Made by a program: the position numbers and the translations under genes
NCBI GenBank assembly: GCA_041624375.1
Contig: JBFJVD010000022.1
Span: 1-19,772, forward strand
Length of the DNA stretch: 19,772 bases
Source: JBFJVD01 sp041624375
Lineage (GTDB): Bacteria > Chloroflexota > Anaerolineae > Anaerolineales > E44-bin32
Direction of reading: 5' to 3'
Notes under the pieces: generated by a model
What the model was told of the DNA's origin: nothing
Seen by the model: the letters and a program-made list of their open reading frames with translations, nothing else
Database searches by the model: none
Shown here: positions 8,504 through 15,932 of the stretch, in pieces
Position numbering within the stretch: position 1 is the first letter of the stretch
Layout of the letters: each line of letters starts with the position of its first letter

Positions 8504-9409
8504 TCAAGGAGTTTTTGCGACTCGGGGGGACTGGCGGGTGAGCGAAATCCCGGAGGCAATGAGCAGGCCGGCTGCGATCAGCACGCCGCCGAGCCAGAAG
8601 CCGGGCCCTAGCTGCTCTCCCAACAGAAGCGCGCCGAGCGCCGCGCCCACCACTGGTTGTGCGAAAAAGAGTAATGAGACTTCCCCCGCCTCAAGCAGGG
8701 CCAGCGATTTGTTCCAAAGGTACATCGCGCCAGCGGTCGAAACGACGCCGAGGTAGAGCACGCCAAGTACGATGCCGAAGGTGATCTGACCCAGGGTCGG
8801 GTCGCGAAGTTCAATCCCAACAGCGGGCAAGCCCACCAGAAAGCCTCCAACGAAGGTGACGAGAGAGATCCCAAGTGTGCCGCGCTGAAAGCTGACGCGG
8901 CGGATGAGGACAGAGTACAGGCCCCAGGTCACCGCCGCGCCGAAGAGCGCCATGTTCCCCCACAACGTCGCCTCATCCATCTGAGCTGTCCGTGGGTCGA
9001 TTACGGCAAGGACTCCAGCACTGGCAAGAACCAGCGCGCCCAGCCGCCGCGGGGTAATTCGCTCGCCGAGAAGGATAGCAGCGAAGACGATCATGAATGC
9101 GGGGGAGGCTGAGGTCACCAGTGATGCATTGGAGGCGGTCGAAAGCTTCGTGCCGACGAACTGCAGTCCGAGTGAGAGCCCATACCCGATCGCACCGACC
9201 CCCAGCAATGGCAGCCAGGCTTCCCGCCTGACAGCGCCTGGGTTGCGGACAAGAAGAATGGTACCCAGGACAAGAATCCCGAGCAGCAGACGCAGGCTGA
9301 GCAGTGTAAAAGGTGGAATCGTCTCCAGGACGACTTCGCTGACGACATACATCCCACCCCAAATGCTCGCCGCGGCCAGTCCACTCAGGATGGCGAGCGT
9401 CTTTTGCAA
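8504..9409 (-). CDS. EamA/DMT-family transporter
   Basis: A 301-residue membrane protein with about ten hydrophobic segments in two EamA repeats (about residues 8-135 and 150-290). The first helix carries AAASIWGGMYVVSEVVLETIPPF-type residues typical of the family. The start is a TTG at 9409, chosen because a GAGGAGGG sits 9 bases upstream and no in-frame ATG precedes the first helix. It differs in sequence from the EamA protein at 4962, so the two are not a recent duplication. It lies 144 bases downstream of the DUF3179 gene on the same strand; that gap shows no clear promoter or terminator. Substrate unknown. Confidence 0.88.
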   Translation of the reverse strand: MQKTLAILSGLAAASIWGGMYVVSEVVLETIPPFTLLSLRLLLGILVLGTILLVRNPGAVRREAWLPLLGVGAIGYGLSLGLQFVGTKLSTASNASLVTSASPAFMIVFAAILLGERITPRRLGALVLASAGVLAVIDPRTAQMDEATLWGNMALFGAAVTWGLYSVLIRRVSFQRGTLGISLVTFVGGFLVGLPAVGIELRDPTLGQITFGIVLGVLYLGVVSTAGAMYLWNKSLALLEAGEVSLLFFAQPVVGAALGALLLGEQLGPGFWLGGVLIAAGLLIASGISLTRQSPRVAKTP

Positions 9410-9553
9410 TGCCCCCGTCCCTCCTCAAGCAACGAGTCTTCGATGAAGAGCAGCCCGACTATTCTGCCAGAGGTCCTGAGTTACGTCCATCGAGGCATTC
9501 ACCAGGAGCGATCGTGCCGGCCATGCCCTCAGCTGGAGTTTGAGTCGAAGGGA

Positions 9554-10690
9554 TCAGCGCCCATAGATCGACGTCTCAGGATGATACGCCGCCCAACCAT
9601 ACCATTCGGTGACAAAGGAGGTAACCACGTCAAGCTGAACGCCTGCGAGCGGCCCCCCGGACGCTGTCCCGTTCAACAACCACACTGTCCCGCTCGTATC
9701 GCGGATGATATCGCCATCGGATGTGAAAGCCAGTGTCTTTCCGTCAACGACTGCCGAGAAGGCCAGAGCAAATGACTCCTCCGCATGGAAGAAGAGGACG
9801 ATCGGTTGATCCGAGAGCACGTCGTTGACGACCGTGACGTCCGGGCCAAATTCGTCGAGCACATAGGCCCTGTAGCTGGCGCCCACCTGCACCCCAAGGA
9901 CGAGCTGGTTATCTACGAGGCGGTCATCCCGATTCAGGAGTGTTTCCTCAAAGCGGGCGCCCAAGCCGCCGCGACCGGGCTCGACATCCCGATAGCGGTC
10001 GGCGTACTCAGGATACCAGTCGAGGACGGTGGTATCAGGGTGCAGCTCGGACCATGCTTGCCAGGTGGTGTGCATCAGCGGAATGATCTCCAGCTGAATA
10101 TCGCCCTCAGCCAGCGGACCTGTGAGCACCCGACCATCGTAGTGCGTCCACACCGACCCCGTTGATCGGTCGGCCATCACGAACAGGCCATTGTAGAGCC
10201 CGAAGACATCAAAGCTGTAGCGGATTCCATTCACCGTAGGGTCGAACCCGACCCCGCTCGAACAGACGATTCAGTAGGTGACCAGAAACGGTTCGCCGGC
10301 GATGGTATCGTTCGCAATGTGGTGGTAAGCCATCTGGGAAACCGGGTAGGCTCGCGCATCACTGTTCCAGATCACACCGAGGACAATGTCATCCGGCTCG
10401 AGCCAATGGGCGGCCTCGGCGGCAATCACCCGCGGTTCGTCGAGGACCTGAAATGCCTGGCCCGGTCCGATGGCCAGCCCTGCCGGGTCGAATCCGGGCT
10501 CTGGAGGCGCTGCGGTCGTGACCTCCTGAGCCGGCAACGGGCGCTCGATCGTGGTAGCCGTCGGCACCTCCTTGGTTTCGAGGGACGCTGGCGGCGCACG
10601 ATCTCCCGTGGGGGCGGGCAATGCGGCCCCGCAAGCCGCGAAGAGGAGAGATAGGAGCGAGAGAAGCGCTGGCCAGAGCTTGAATCGCAT
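9554..10690 (-). CDS. DUF3179 lipoprotein, predicted selenoprotein (Sec140, UxxC motif)
   Basis: A single 378-residue reading frame is recovered when the TGA at 10271-10273 (minus strand) is read as selenocysteine; upstream and downstream parts are in the same frame. Start ATG at 10690 has AGGAGG 8 bases upstream. A lipoprotein signal peptide ends at C20 (LLFAAC), so the protein is probably anchored outside the membrane. Residues 28-75 are a Pro/Thr-rich linker. The DUF3179 domain follows. The family motif VTYCPLCG appears as VTY-U140-I-V-C143-SSG, so the TGA replaces the first Cys of a conserved CxxC and gives a redox-type UxxC. A hairpin suited to Sec insertion follows. The domain is an internal repeat (about 103-222 and 264-372); only the first copy carries the U/C site. 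Biochemical function is unknown; a thiol/selenol redox role is inference. A nonsense-mutated pseudogene is the alternative, disfavoured by the codon position, the hairpin and the intact 238 downstream codons. Confidence 0.9.
10238..10255 (-). promoter_or_regulatory. Candidate bacterial SECIS hairpin for the DUF3179 gene
   Basis: In the mRNA, GGGUCG-GGUU-CGACCC forms a perfect 6-bp stem with a GGUU tetraloop, extendable by one G-U pair. The loop begins 22 bases after the UGA (codon at 10271-10273). Known bacterial SECIS elements have a small apical loop with an early G and lie roughly 16-37 bases after the UGA, which this satisfies. Folding was done by eye. Confidence 0.75.
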
Positions 10691-10803
10691 GGGAGACACC
10701 TCCTGAGGCACGCATGAATACTCCGCTATATGCCGGATTGTGCGGTGTGGACGTTGTCGGGCCGATTCGATCCTGTAAACGCAGGGTAAATCCTCGCTGG
10801 GAA

Positions 10804-10834
10804 TCAAAAGCGGCGGGGCGAGTGCCCGCCGCTT
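10804..10834 (-). terminator. Rho-independent terminator after korB
   Basis: On the minus strand a 10-bp perfect stem AAGCGGCGGG / CCCGCCGCTT with a 7-base loop is followed by TT then GATT, so the run of T is short (TTTT including the stem end). It lies 27 bases past the korB stop and separates the gntR-korAB operon from the DUF3179 gene, which therefore needs its own promoter in 10691-10803; I see no convincing one. Confidence 0.75.
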
Positions 10835-10860
10835 GACGGTCAAGTTACAGCGAGATCAGG

Positions 10861-11883
10861 CTAACGGTAGTCGGCTAGCAACGCTTCGAGCGACTCCCGG
10901 CTTGGCCGAAGCTGTTCAGCCGCAAGCTCTGCAAGCGGAGTCTCGATCATATTTTCGGCGTCCTGCAGCGAAGGCAGATCGCGATTGATGTAGATCAGCC
11001 CCGTCACCAGTTGCTGTGATTCAGTTGCGTCCTCAAGCAGGTTGATGGCGGCCCGCCGATCGGTGGGATCGTAGCTCTCATCCAGCTTCTTGAGCAGGAT
11101 GAGTGAGCCGTCATGCAGTTCGACCGTCGTCGTTTCGCCGGGGTCGTAGTCCACCTCGATTTCGGCGCGGACGGGGACGTAGGTGATGTCGTGGATCGGG
11201 GTCTCATGCTCTTTGCCCCAGCTGTAGCTCTTTGTGGAGCTGTCGGCGTTATTGAAGGTTGTGCACGGGCTGATGATATCGAGCACAGCAGTGCCCTCGA
11301 AACTCAACGCAGCCTTGAGCAGCTCCTTGACCTGCTTCGGATCGCCGGCGAATGATCGGGCGACGAAGCCGCAGTTGGCGGCCATTGCCTGCAGGCACAG
11401 GTCGACCGGCATGAAGGGGTTCTCCCCTATCTTCTTGAGGACCTGTCCCCTATCGGCGGTCGCCGAGAATTGGCCCTTGGTGAGGCCGTAGACGCCATTG
11501 TTCTCGATGATGTAGACCATCGGCACGTTCCGGCGCATCGCGTGGACAAACTGGCCCAGGCCGATGCTGGCGGTGTCGCCGTCGCCGCTCACCCCGAGGG
11601 CCCGAATGGCGCGGTTTGCGACCAACGCGCCGGTGCCCACCGAGGGCATCCTGCCATGCAGGCTGTTGAAGCCGTGCGAACGGTTGAGGAAGTAGGCCGG
11701 ACTCTTGCTTGAGCAGCCGATTCCGGAGAGCTTGATGATATCTTCCGGCCGGATCGAAAGCTCGTAGCAGACCGCCATGATCTGACTCGAGATGGAGTTG
11801 TGGCCGCAGCCCTGACAGAGTGTGGTCGGACGCCCTTTGTAGTCGCTCTTTTCAAGACCAACGAGATTCAACGTGGTAGCCAT
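10861..11883 (-). CDS. korB: 2-oxoacid:ferredoxin oxidoreductase, beta subunit (KorB type)
   Basis: A 340-residue thiamine-pyrophosphate-binding subunit. LCQGCGHNS (C23, C26), GIGCSSK (C57) and SPCTTFNN (C207) supply the four cysteines expected for the single [4Fe-4S] cluster of KorB/PorB-like subunits. GDGD (residues 100-103) with NNGVYGLTKGQFS is the TPP/Mg site. With KorA it oxidatively decarboxylates a 2-oxoacid (most likely 2-oxoglutarate) to the acyl-CoA, reducing ferredoxin, or runs in reverse. The ATG follows the korA stop after a single base, showing translational coupling. Pyruvate or another 2-oxoacid as substrate cannot be excluded from sequence. Confidence 0.95.
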   Translation of the reverse strand: MATTLNLVGLEKSDYKGRPTTLCQGCGHNSISSQIMAVCYELSIRPEDIIKLSGIGCSSKSPAYFLNRSHGFNSLHGRMPSVGTGALVANRAIRALGVSGDGDTASIGLGQFVHAMRRNVPMVYIIENNGVYGLTKGQFSATADRGQVLKKIGENPFMPVDLCLQAMAANCGFVARSFAGDPKQVKELLKAALSFEGTAVLDIISPCTTFNNADSSTKSYSWGKEHETPIHDITYVPVRAEIEVDYDPGETTTVELHDGSLILLKKLDESYDPTDRRAAINLLEDATESQQLVTGLIYINRDLPSLQDAENMIETPLAELAAEQLRPSRESLEALLADYR

Positions 11884-11884
11884 C

Positions 11885-13723
11885 TCAATTCCCCTCTCGA
11901 GCCGAAATCTGTTCGGAGATCCAGTACGCCGTGAGCGGCAGCCCGTCGTTGTGGTTCAGGGAAATAAAGCGGGTGGCATATTGTGGGTATTCGAGCTGCA
12001 GGAGCTGTCGCATCTGCCCATCGGTGTTCATCTCGACCACATAGATGCGCTCATGCGCCTCTACGAACGCCGCCACCTGCTCCGTGAAAGGCACGGCACG
12101 CAGTCGCATGTAACTCGTCGCCAGTCCATCCTCCTTGAGCCGGTCGCGCGCCTCCGTGATGGCTGGATCGGTAGATCCATACGAGATGAGAGCCGCCTCG
12201 GCACCCTCCATCTCGTCAAGGATGGGCTCGGGAACGTAGGAGCGGGCCGTGTCGGTCTTGCGCCAGAGGCGTTCCATGTTGCTCACCCAATCGTCCGGCC
12301 GTTCGCTGTAGACGGCATGCTCGTTATGTCCGGTGCCCCGAGCAAACCAGGCCGCCAGCGGATGGTCTGTTCCAGGCAATGTGCGGTACGGGATCCCGTC
12401 ACCATCCACGTCTTTGTAGCGAGCGAAGGAACCGAGCCGCTCAAGGTCTTCGGCGGAAAGCACCTTGCCCCGGTCCATTGGCGCTTCGGGATATTCGAAC
12501 GGCGGCGACATCCACAGATTCATGCCCAAGTCGAGGTCGCTGAGGACGAACACAGGCGTTTGGAGACGCTCGGCGATATCGAACGCCCGCCATCCGAACT
12601 CAAAGCATTCACCGATGGAGCCCGGCAGCAGCATCACATTCTTGGTGTCGCCATGGCCCAGGAAGCGAACGAAGAGGATGTCGCCCTGCGAGGTGCGCGT
12701 TGGAAGCCCGGTGCTGGGTCCCATGCGTTGGATATCCCAGATAACCACCGGAATCTCGGCGAAGAAGGCCAGCCCGGTGAACTCGGCCATCAGGGAGATC
12801 CCTGGCCCGGAGGTTGAGGTCATCGCCCGCGCCCCGGCCCAACCGGCACCGATCGCCATCCCGATCGCCGCCAGTTCGTCCTCCGCCTGGATGATCGAGT
12901 AGGTGGCCTTGCCAGTTTCGGGATCGGTCCGGAGCTGCGGTGCATAATCCCGTATGGCTTCTGCCAGGCTTGAAGCGGGCGTGATAGGATACCAGGCCGT
13001 GAGGGACATCCCACCGTAAAGGGCGCCCAGAGCTCCAGCCGTGTTGCCGTCCATGATGATCAGGCCTTCGGTCTGATCATCGCGCTCAACCCGGAAGAGA
13101 TCCTGTTTGGTGAGGTGTTCGCGTGCCCATTCCGCGGCAGCGTCCACCATTTGCATGTTGAGCTCGACAGGCTTGGCTTTGCCGCGAAAGTGCGTTTCCA
13201 GGGCACCCCGGACTTCAGCCAGGTCAATGCCCAGCATCTCGGCGACGATGCCCACATAGGCCATGTTGGCCACATAATCCTTGAGCTGGCGCGGCGGTTG
13301 AACCTCTTTGATCAGCTCCTGGATCGGCATTGCGTAGTAGGTGACATCGTCCCGGTTGAGCTGTACTGTGAAATCATCGGCGTAGAAGCAGACACCGCCA
13401 GGGGCCAGGCTGGCCAAATCTTCCTGGAATGTGGCCTGATTCATCGCCACCAGGATCTCGATGGTCTCTCTGCGGGCCGAATAGCCCTCTGCGCTGGTGC
13501 GGATCGTAAACCAGGTGGGGAGTCCCTGGATATTCGAAGGGAAGAGGTTCTTCCCGGTAACCGGGATGCCCATTCGGAACAGGGCACGGATGAGCGCCAT
13601 GTTTGACGTTTGGCTCCCGGTACCATTGACCGTGGCGACAACCATCGAGAAGTCATTGACGATCGGTTCTCGTTCCGACGAATCACCCGGGGATGGCGCC
13701 GGGCGCGTGGCTACTTCCGTCAT
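11885..13723 (-). CDS. korA: 2-oxoacid:ferredoxin oxidoreductase, fused gamma-alpha subunit (KorA type)
   Basis: A 612-residue subunit. Residues about 25-205 form the gamma-type domain (starting MVVATVNGTGSQTSNMALIRA), and residues about 225-610 form the alpha domain with the pyrimidine-binding motif YPITPASS (245-252) and the EDELAAIGMAIGAGWAGARA segment. Gamma-alpha fusion is the usual form of the two-subunit KorAB enzymes found in many aerobes and facultative anaerobes. The ATG overlaps the gntR stop (ATGA), and korB follows after one base. With malate dehydrogenase and pyruvate kinase also in the window, a role in the TCA cycle is likely. Confidence 0.95.
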   Translation of the reverse strand: MTEVATRPAPSPGDSSEREPIVNDFSMVVATVNGTGSQTSNMALIRALFRMGIPVTGKNLFPSNIQGLPTWFTIRTSAEGYSARRETIEILVAMNQATFQEDLASLAPGGVCFYADDFTVQLNRDDVTYYAMPIQELIKEVQPPRQLKDYVANMAYVGIVAEMLGIDLAEVRGALETHFRGKAKPVELNMQMVDAAAEWAREHLTKQDLFRVERDDQTEGLIIMDGNTAGALGALYGGMSLTAWYPITPASSLAEAIRDYAPQLRTDPETGKATYSIIQAEDELAAIGMAIGAGWAGARAMTSTSGPGISLMAEFTGLAFFAEIPVVIWDIQRMGPSTGLPTRTSQGDILFVRFLGHGDTKNVMLLPGSIGECFEFGWRAFDIAERLQTPVFVLSDLDLGMNLWMSPPFEYPEAPMDRGKVLSAEDLERLGSFARYKDVDGDGIPYRTLPGTDHPLAAWFARGTGHNEHAVYSERPDDWVSNMERLWRKTDTARSYVPEPILDEMEGAEAALISYGSTDPAITEARDRLKEDGLATSYMRLRAVPFTEQVAAFVEAHERIYVVEMNTDGQMRQLLQLEYPQYATRFISLNHNDGLPLTAYWISEQISAREGN

Positions 13724-14457
13724 CGGGTCTCTCTCTCCTCTGCTCCGTTTTCATCCAGGATGGCCCCGACCGCTGAAACGTCCGGATGGCGGGCCTCACG
13801 TCGGGTCGGATAGGTCAGCAGGCGGGTGTGCTCGACCAGCGCACGATGGCCGGCGTCTGGGTCTTCGTCATGAATGGCCTGCACCATGGCTTCATGGTAT
13901 TTCCACACGCGCTCAAGATAGCTGTAATCGGCATATACGTTCAGGCCCACCGCTTCATATCCCTCCCAGTAGAGCTCAAGGATCCCGCGAACGAACGGGT
14001 TCTCGAGCCGGCTGAAGATGGTGAGGTGAAGATCGCGGTGTTCCTCGTGGGGGATCTTAATCGTCTCGCCCCGCAATTTCGACCAGGCGCGCTCGATCAG
14101 GTCGTCCAGATGATCTTCATCTTCCTGTTCGAGCAATGCCACCGCGTCATGCCAGAAGGCGGCCTCGAGGCGGTTGCGGAGCACGCCAAAGGATTCGAAC
14201 AGGCTGCGGTCAAGCGCAAGGGCAAATTGAAAGCTCGTGCGGATGGAGGCGGCGAAATCATAGGCCAGCGAACGCATCCCCGTCTTCGGACGCACTTCTA
14301 CCAGACCGAGGGCGCGGGCGACTTCCAGCTGTTCTCGCAGCTTACCGGTACTGATCCCCAGGTGGGTGGCCAGCTCAGGGATCGCCGGCAATCGCGCGCC
14401 AGGGTCGCAACCCTGCTCCGCCAGGTATTTAAGGAAATCGGATGAAAGCTCACTCAT
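13720..14457 (-). CDS. GntR-family (FadR-like, FCD domain) transcriptional regulator
   Basis: A 245-residue regulator. An N-terminal winged helix (about 1-75; LPAIPELATHLGISTGKLREQLEVARALGLVEVRPKTG) is followed by an all-helical FCD ligand-binding domain with conserved acidic and His residues (EEHRDLHLTIF, YHEAMVQAIHDEDPDAGHRALVEH) suited to metal and organic-acid binding. The start at 14457 (MSELSSDFL) is preferred over longer in-frame options up to 14595, because those would extend over the gene's own near-consensus promoter and add an atypical N terminus. The stop overlaps the korA start, so it is the first gene of the gntR-korA-korB operon and probably controls it in response to a carboxylate; the ligand is unknown. 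Confidence 0.92.
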   Translation of the reverse strand: MSELSSDFLKYLAEQGCDPGARLPAIPELATHLGISTGKLREQLEVARALGLVEVRPKTGMRSLAYDFAASIRTSFQFALALDRSLFESFGVLRNRLEAAFWHDAVALLEQEDEDHLDDLIERAWSKLRGETIKIPHEEHRDLHLTIFSRLENPFVRGILELYWEGYEAVGLNVYADYSYLERVWKYHEAMVQAIHDEDPDAGHRALVEHTRLLTYPTRREARHPDVSAVGAILDENGAEERETR

Positions 14458-14511
14458 GACCGTAGCCAAAGCTGGCGCCCCTCTCAATCCTCTAATCAAT
14501 TCGATTTGTAG

Positions 14512-14540
14512 AATATAACACTCGCTGAACGCCGTGTCAA
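14512..14540 (-). promoter_or_regulatory. Sigma-70 type promoter of the gntR-korA-korB operon
   Basis: On the minus strand, TTGACA (14540-14535) and TATATT (14517-14512) are separated by 17 bases, close to the consensus. Transcription would begin near 14505, about 48 bases before the gntR ATG. An AATC-N5-GATT inverted repeat (14494-14506) overlaps the expected start and could be an operator for the GntR protein; that part is speculative. Confidence 0.75.
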
Positions 14541-14577
14541 TGATCCCAAAGCCGGTGCGCGCACGGACCTCCCGCTC

Positions 14578-14586
14578 TGGTACAAT
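14578..14586 (+). promoter_or_regulatory. Extended -10 promoter of the SanA/YdcF-like gene
   Basis: TGG-TACAAT is an extended -10 element. The usual distance to the start of transcription places it at about 14593-14594, which is the A of the chosen ATG, so the message would be leaderless or nearly so. No ribosome-binding site is visible before that ATG, which agrees. No -35 hexamer is recognisable. Confidence 0.5.
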
Positions 14587-14593
14587 CGGCCGC

Positions 14594-15223
14594 ATGCTTG
14601 GAACACGATCTCTTCGCTGGCTGGTGCTTGGCGGGTTGGCGCTCGCGAGTCTGGCACTCCCCCGCTGGCTGCTGGGTTGGCGCTACCAGTCCGTGATCTT
14701 CAAACCCGATCAAACCCCGCCCCAACCGGTGGCGATTGTGTTTGGGGCCGGGCTGTGGCGCGATCGGCCTTCACGTGTGCTGGCCGACCGCGTCGCCGCG
14801 GCCGCGGACCTATATCATCGCGGGCTGGTCGATCGGCTGTTAATGAGCGGGACCGCCCGCACAGATGGATATGATGAGCCGGCCGCGATGAAGGCGCTGG
14901 CAATCGATCTCGGCGTCCCGGACCACGCCATTCTGACCGATGGCGGCGGTTCTCGTACGTACGAAACCTGCCGGCGCGCTCAGCAAGTCTTTGGGATCGA
15001 AGCCGCGACGCTGGTGACGCAGCGCTATCATCTGCCCCGCGCATTGGTCACCTGCGAGAGCCTCGGCGTGACGTCCGTGGGGGCTTCCGCCGACCTGCGC
15101 CGCTACTCCTCCCGGGCCTATCGCTTCTGGGAGCTGCGCGAGATCCCTGCCACGCTGGTCGCCCTCTGGGAGAGCGTCCTTCGGCCGCGGCTGGCCGCCC
15201 TCCCGCTTCGCTTGCGCACCTGA
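14594..15223 (+). CDS. SanA/YdcF-family membrane-anchored protein (DUF218)
   Basis: A 209-residue protein with an N-terminal hydrophobic segment (about residues 8-28) that serves as a signal anchor, then one DUF218 domain: VAIVFGAGLWRDRPS, RVLADRVAAAADLYHRG, LLMSGTARTDGYDEPAAMK and TLVTQRYHLPRALVTC. E. coli SanA and YdcF belong to this family; SanA affects envelope permeability, but the biochemical activity is poorly known. The start at 14594 gives the hydrophobic anchor at the very N terminus; an open frame from 14534 has no support. It is followed after 24 bases by the HD hydrolase gene, probably in one operon. Confidence 0.88.
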   Translation: MLGTRSLRWLVLGGLALASLALPRWLLGWRYQSVIFKPDQTPPQPVAIVFGAGLWRDRPSRVLADRVAAAADLYHRGLVDRLLMSGTARTDGYDEPAAMKALAIDLGVPDHAILTDGGGSRTYETCRRAQQVFGIEAATLVTQRYHLPRALVTCESLGVTSVGASADLRRYSSRAYRFWELREIPATLVALWESVLRPRLAALPLRLRT

Positions 15224-15247
15224 TTCGCCACAGGAGGGTGAACCCTC

Positions 15248-15817
15248 TTGAAACGTGACGACGCGTTGGCCATCGTTCGTTCTCACGTATCGAACGAGAA
15301 CCTGGTCCGCCATATGCTGGCGGTCGAAGCTGCCATGTATGACTATGCGCAAGAATACGGGGAGGATCCCGATCTTTGGGCGCTGGCCGGGCTTCTGCAC
15401 GACTTCGATTGGGAGATCCACCCCTCGCTCGAATCCCACCCGCAAGACGGGGCACCGATCCTGCGACAGCATGGCGTCCCGGAGATCATCGTTCGCTGCA
15501 TTCTGAGCCACGCGGACCACACCGGCGTGCCGCGCGAGACGAGCATGGAGCGCGCCCTGTACGCCTGCGACGAACTGACCGGCCTGATCGTCGCCGTGGC
15601 GCTCGTCCGGCCGTCTCGATCTGTTCATGACGTGTCCATGAGATCGATCCGCAGGAAGTGGAACGACCCCCGCTTCGCTGCGGCCGTCGACCGCCAGGAG
15701 ATCGAACACGCCGCGGAAGCGCTCGGCGTGGACCTGTGGACGCACGTCGAACGGGTGCTCGAGAGCATGCAGCGGGTGGCTTCCGAGCTGGCACTCGAGG
15801 GGACCTCAGATCCCTGA
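15248..15817 (+). CDS. HD-superfamily hydrolase
   Basis: A 189-residue cytoplasmic protein resembling the predicted HD hydrolases of the type beginning with a short helix, then NLVRHMLAVEAAM, WALAGLLHDFDWE (the HD pair) and ILSHADHTG, which supply the metal-binding His and Asp residues. HD proteins hydrolyse phosphate esters or nucleotides; the substrate is not evident. It starts with TTG at 15248, selected because AGGAGGG (15232-15238) sits 9 bases upstream and the N terminus MKRDDALAIVRSHV matches the family beginning. Confidence 0.88.
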   Translation: MKRDDALAIVRSHVSNENLVRHMLAVEAAMYDYAQEYGEDPDLWALAGLLHDFDWEIHPSLESHPQDGAPILRQHGVPEIIVRCILSHADHTGVPRETSMERALYACDELTGLIVAVALVRPSRSVHDVSMRSIRRKWNDPRFAAAVDRQEIEHAAEALGVDLWTHVERVLESMQRVASELALEGTSDP

Positions 15818-15868
15818 GGCGCCATGCAGGCCAGAATCAAACACCCTGCGTGCCCGGAAAAAGACCTC

Positions 15869-15896
15869 TTGGCATCCTCAACCCTGTTGGTATAAT
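15869..15896 (+). promoter_or_regulatory. Sigma-70 promoter with extended -10 for the LysM gene
   Basis: TTGGCA (15869-15874) and a perfect TATAAT (15891-15896) are 16 bases apart, and TGG at 15888-15890 adds an extended -10. Transcription would start near 15903, about 30 bases before the ATG at 15933. The promoter makes the LysM gene independent of the HD gene upstream. Confidence 0.85.
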
Positions 15897-15932
15897 GCCT
15901 CGGCTCTCTGATCGAGTAGAGGGCAACTCCCT

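Noticed and set aside
9554..10234. Separate gene starting at GTG 10234
   Set aside because: The GTG lies in the middle of the DUF3179 domain, is in the same frame as the upstream part, and has no ribosome-binding site of its own.
10271..10273. TGA in the DUF3179 gene as a nonsense mutation or sequencing error making a pseudogene
   Set aside because: It lies exactly on a conserved Cys of a CxxC motif, is followed by a suitable hairpin, the downstream 238 codons remain intact, and a Sec-type selD is present. It remains the main alternative until homologues are compared.
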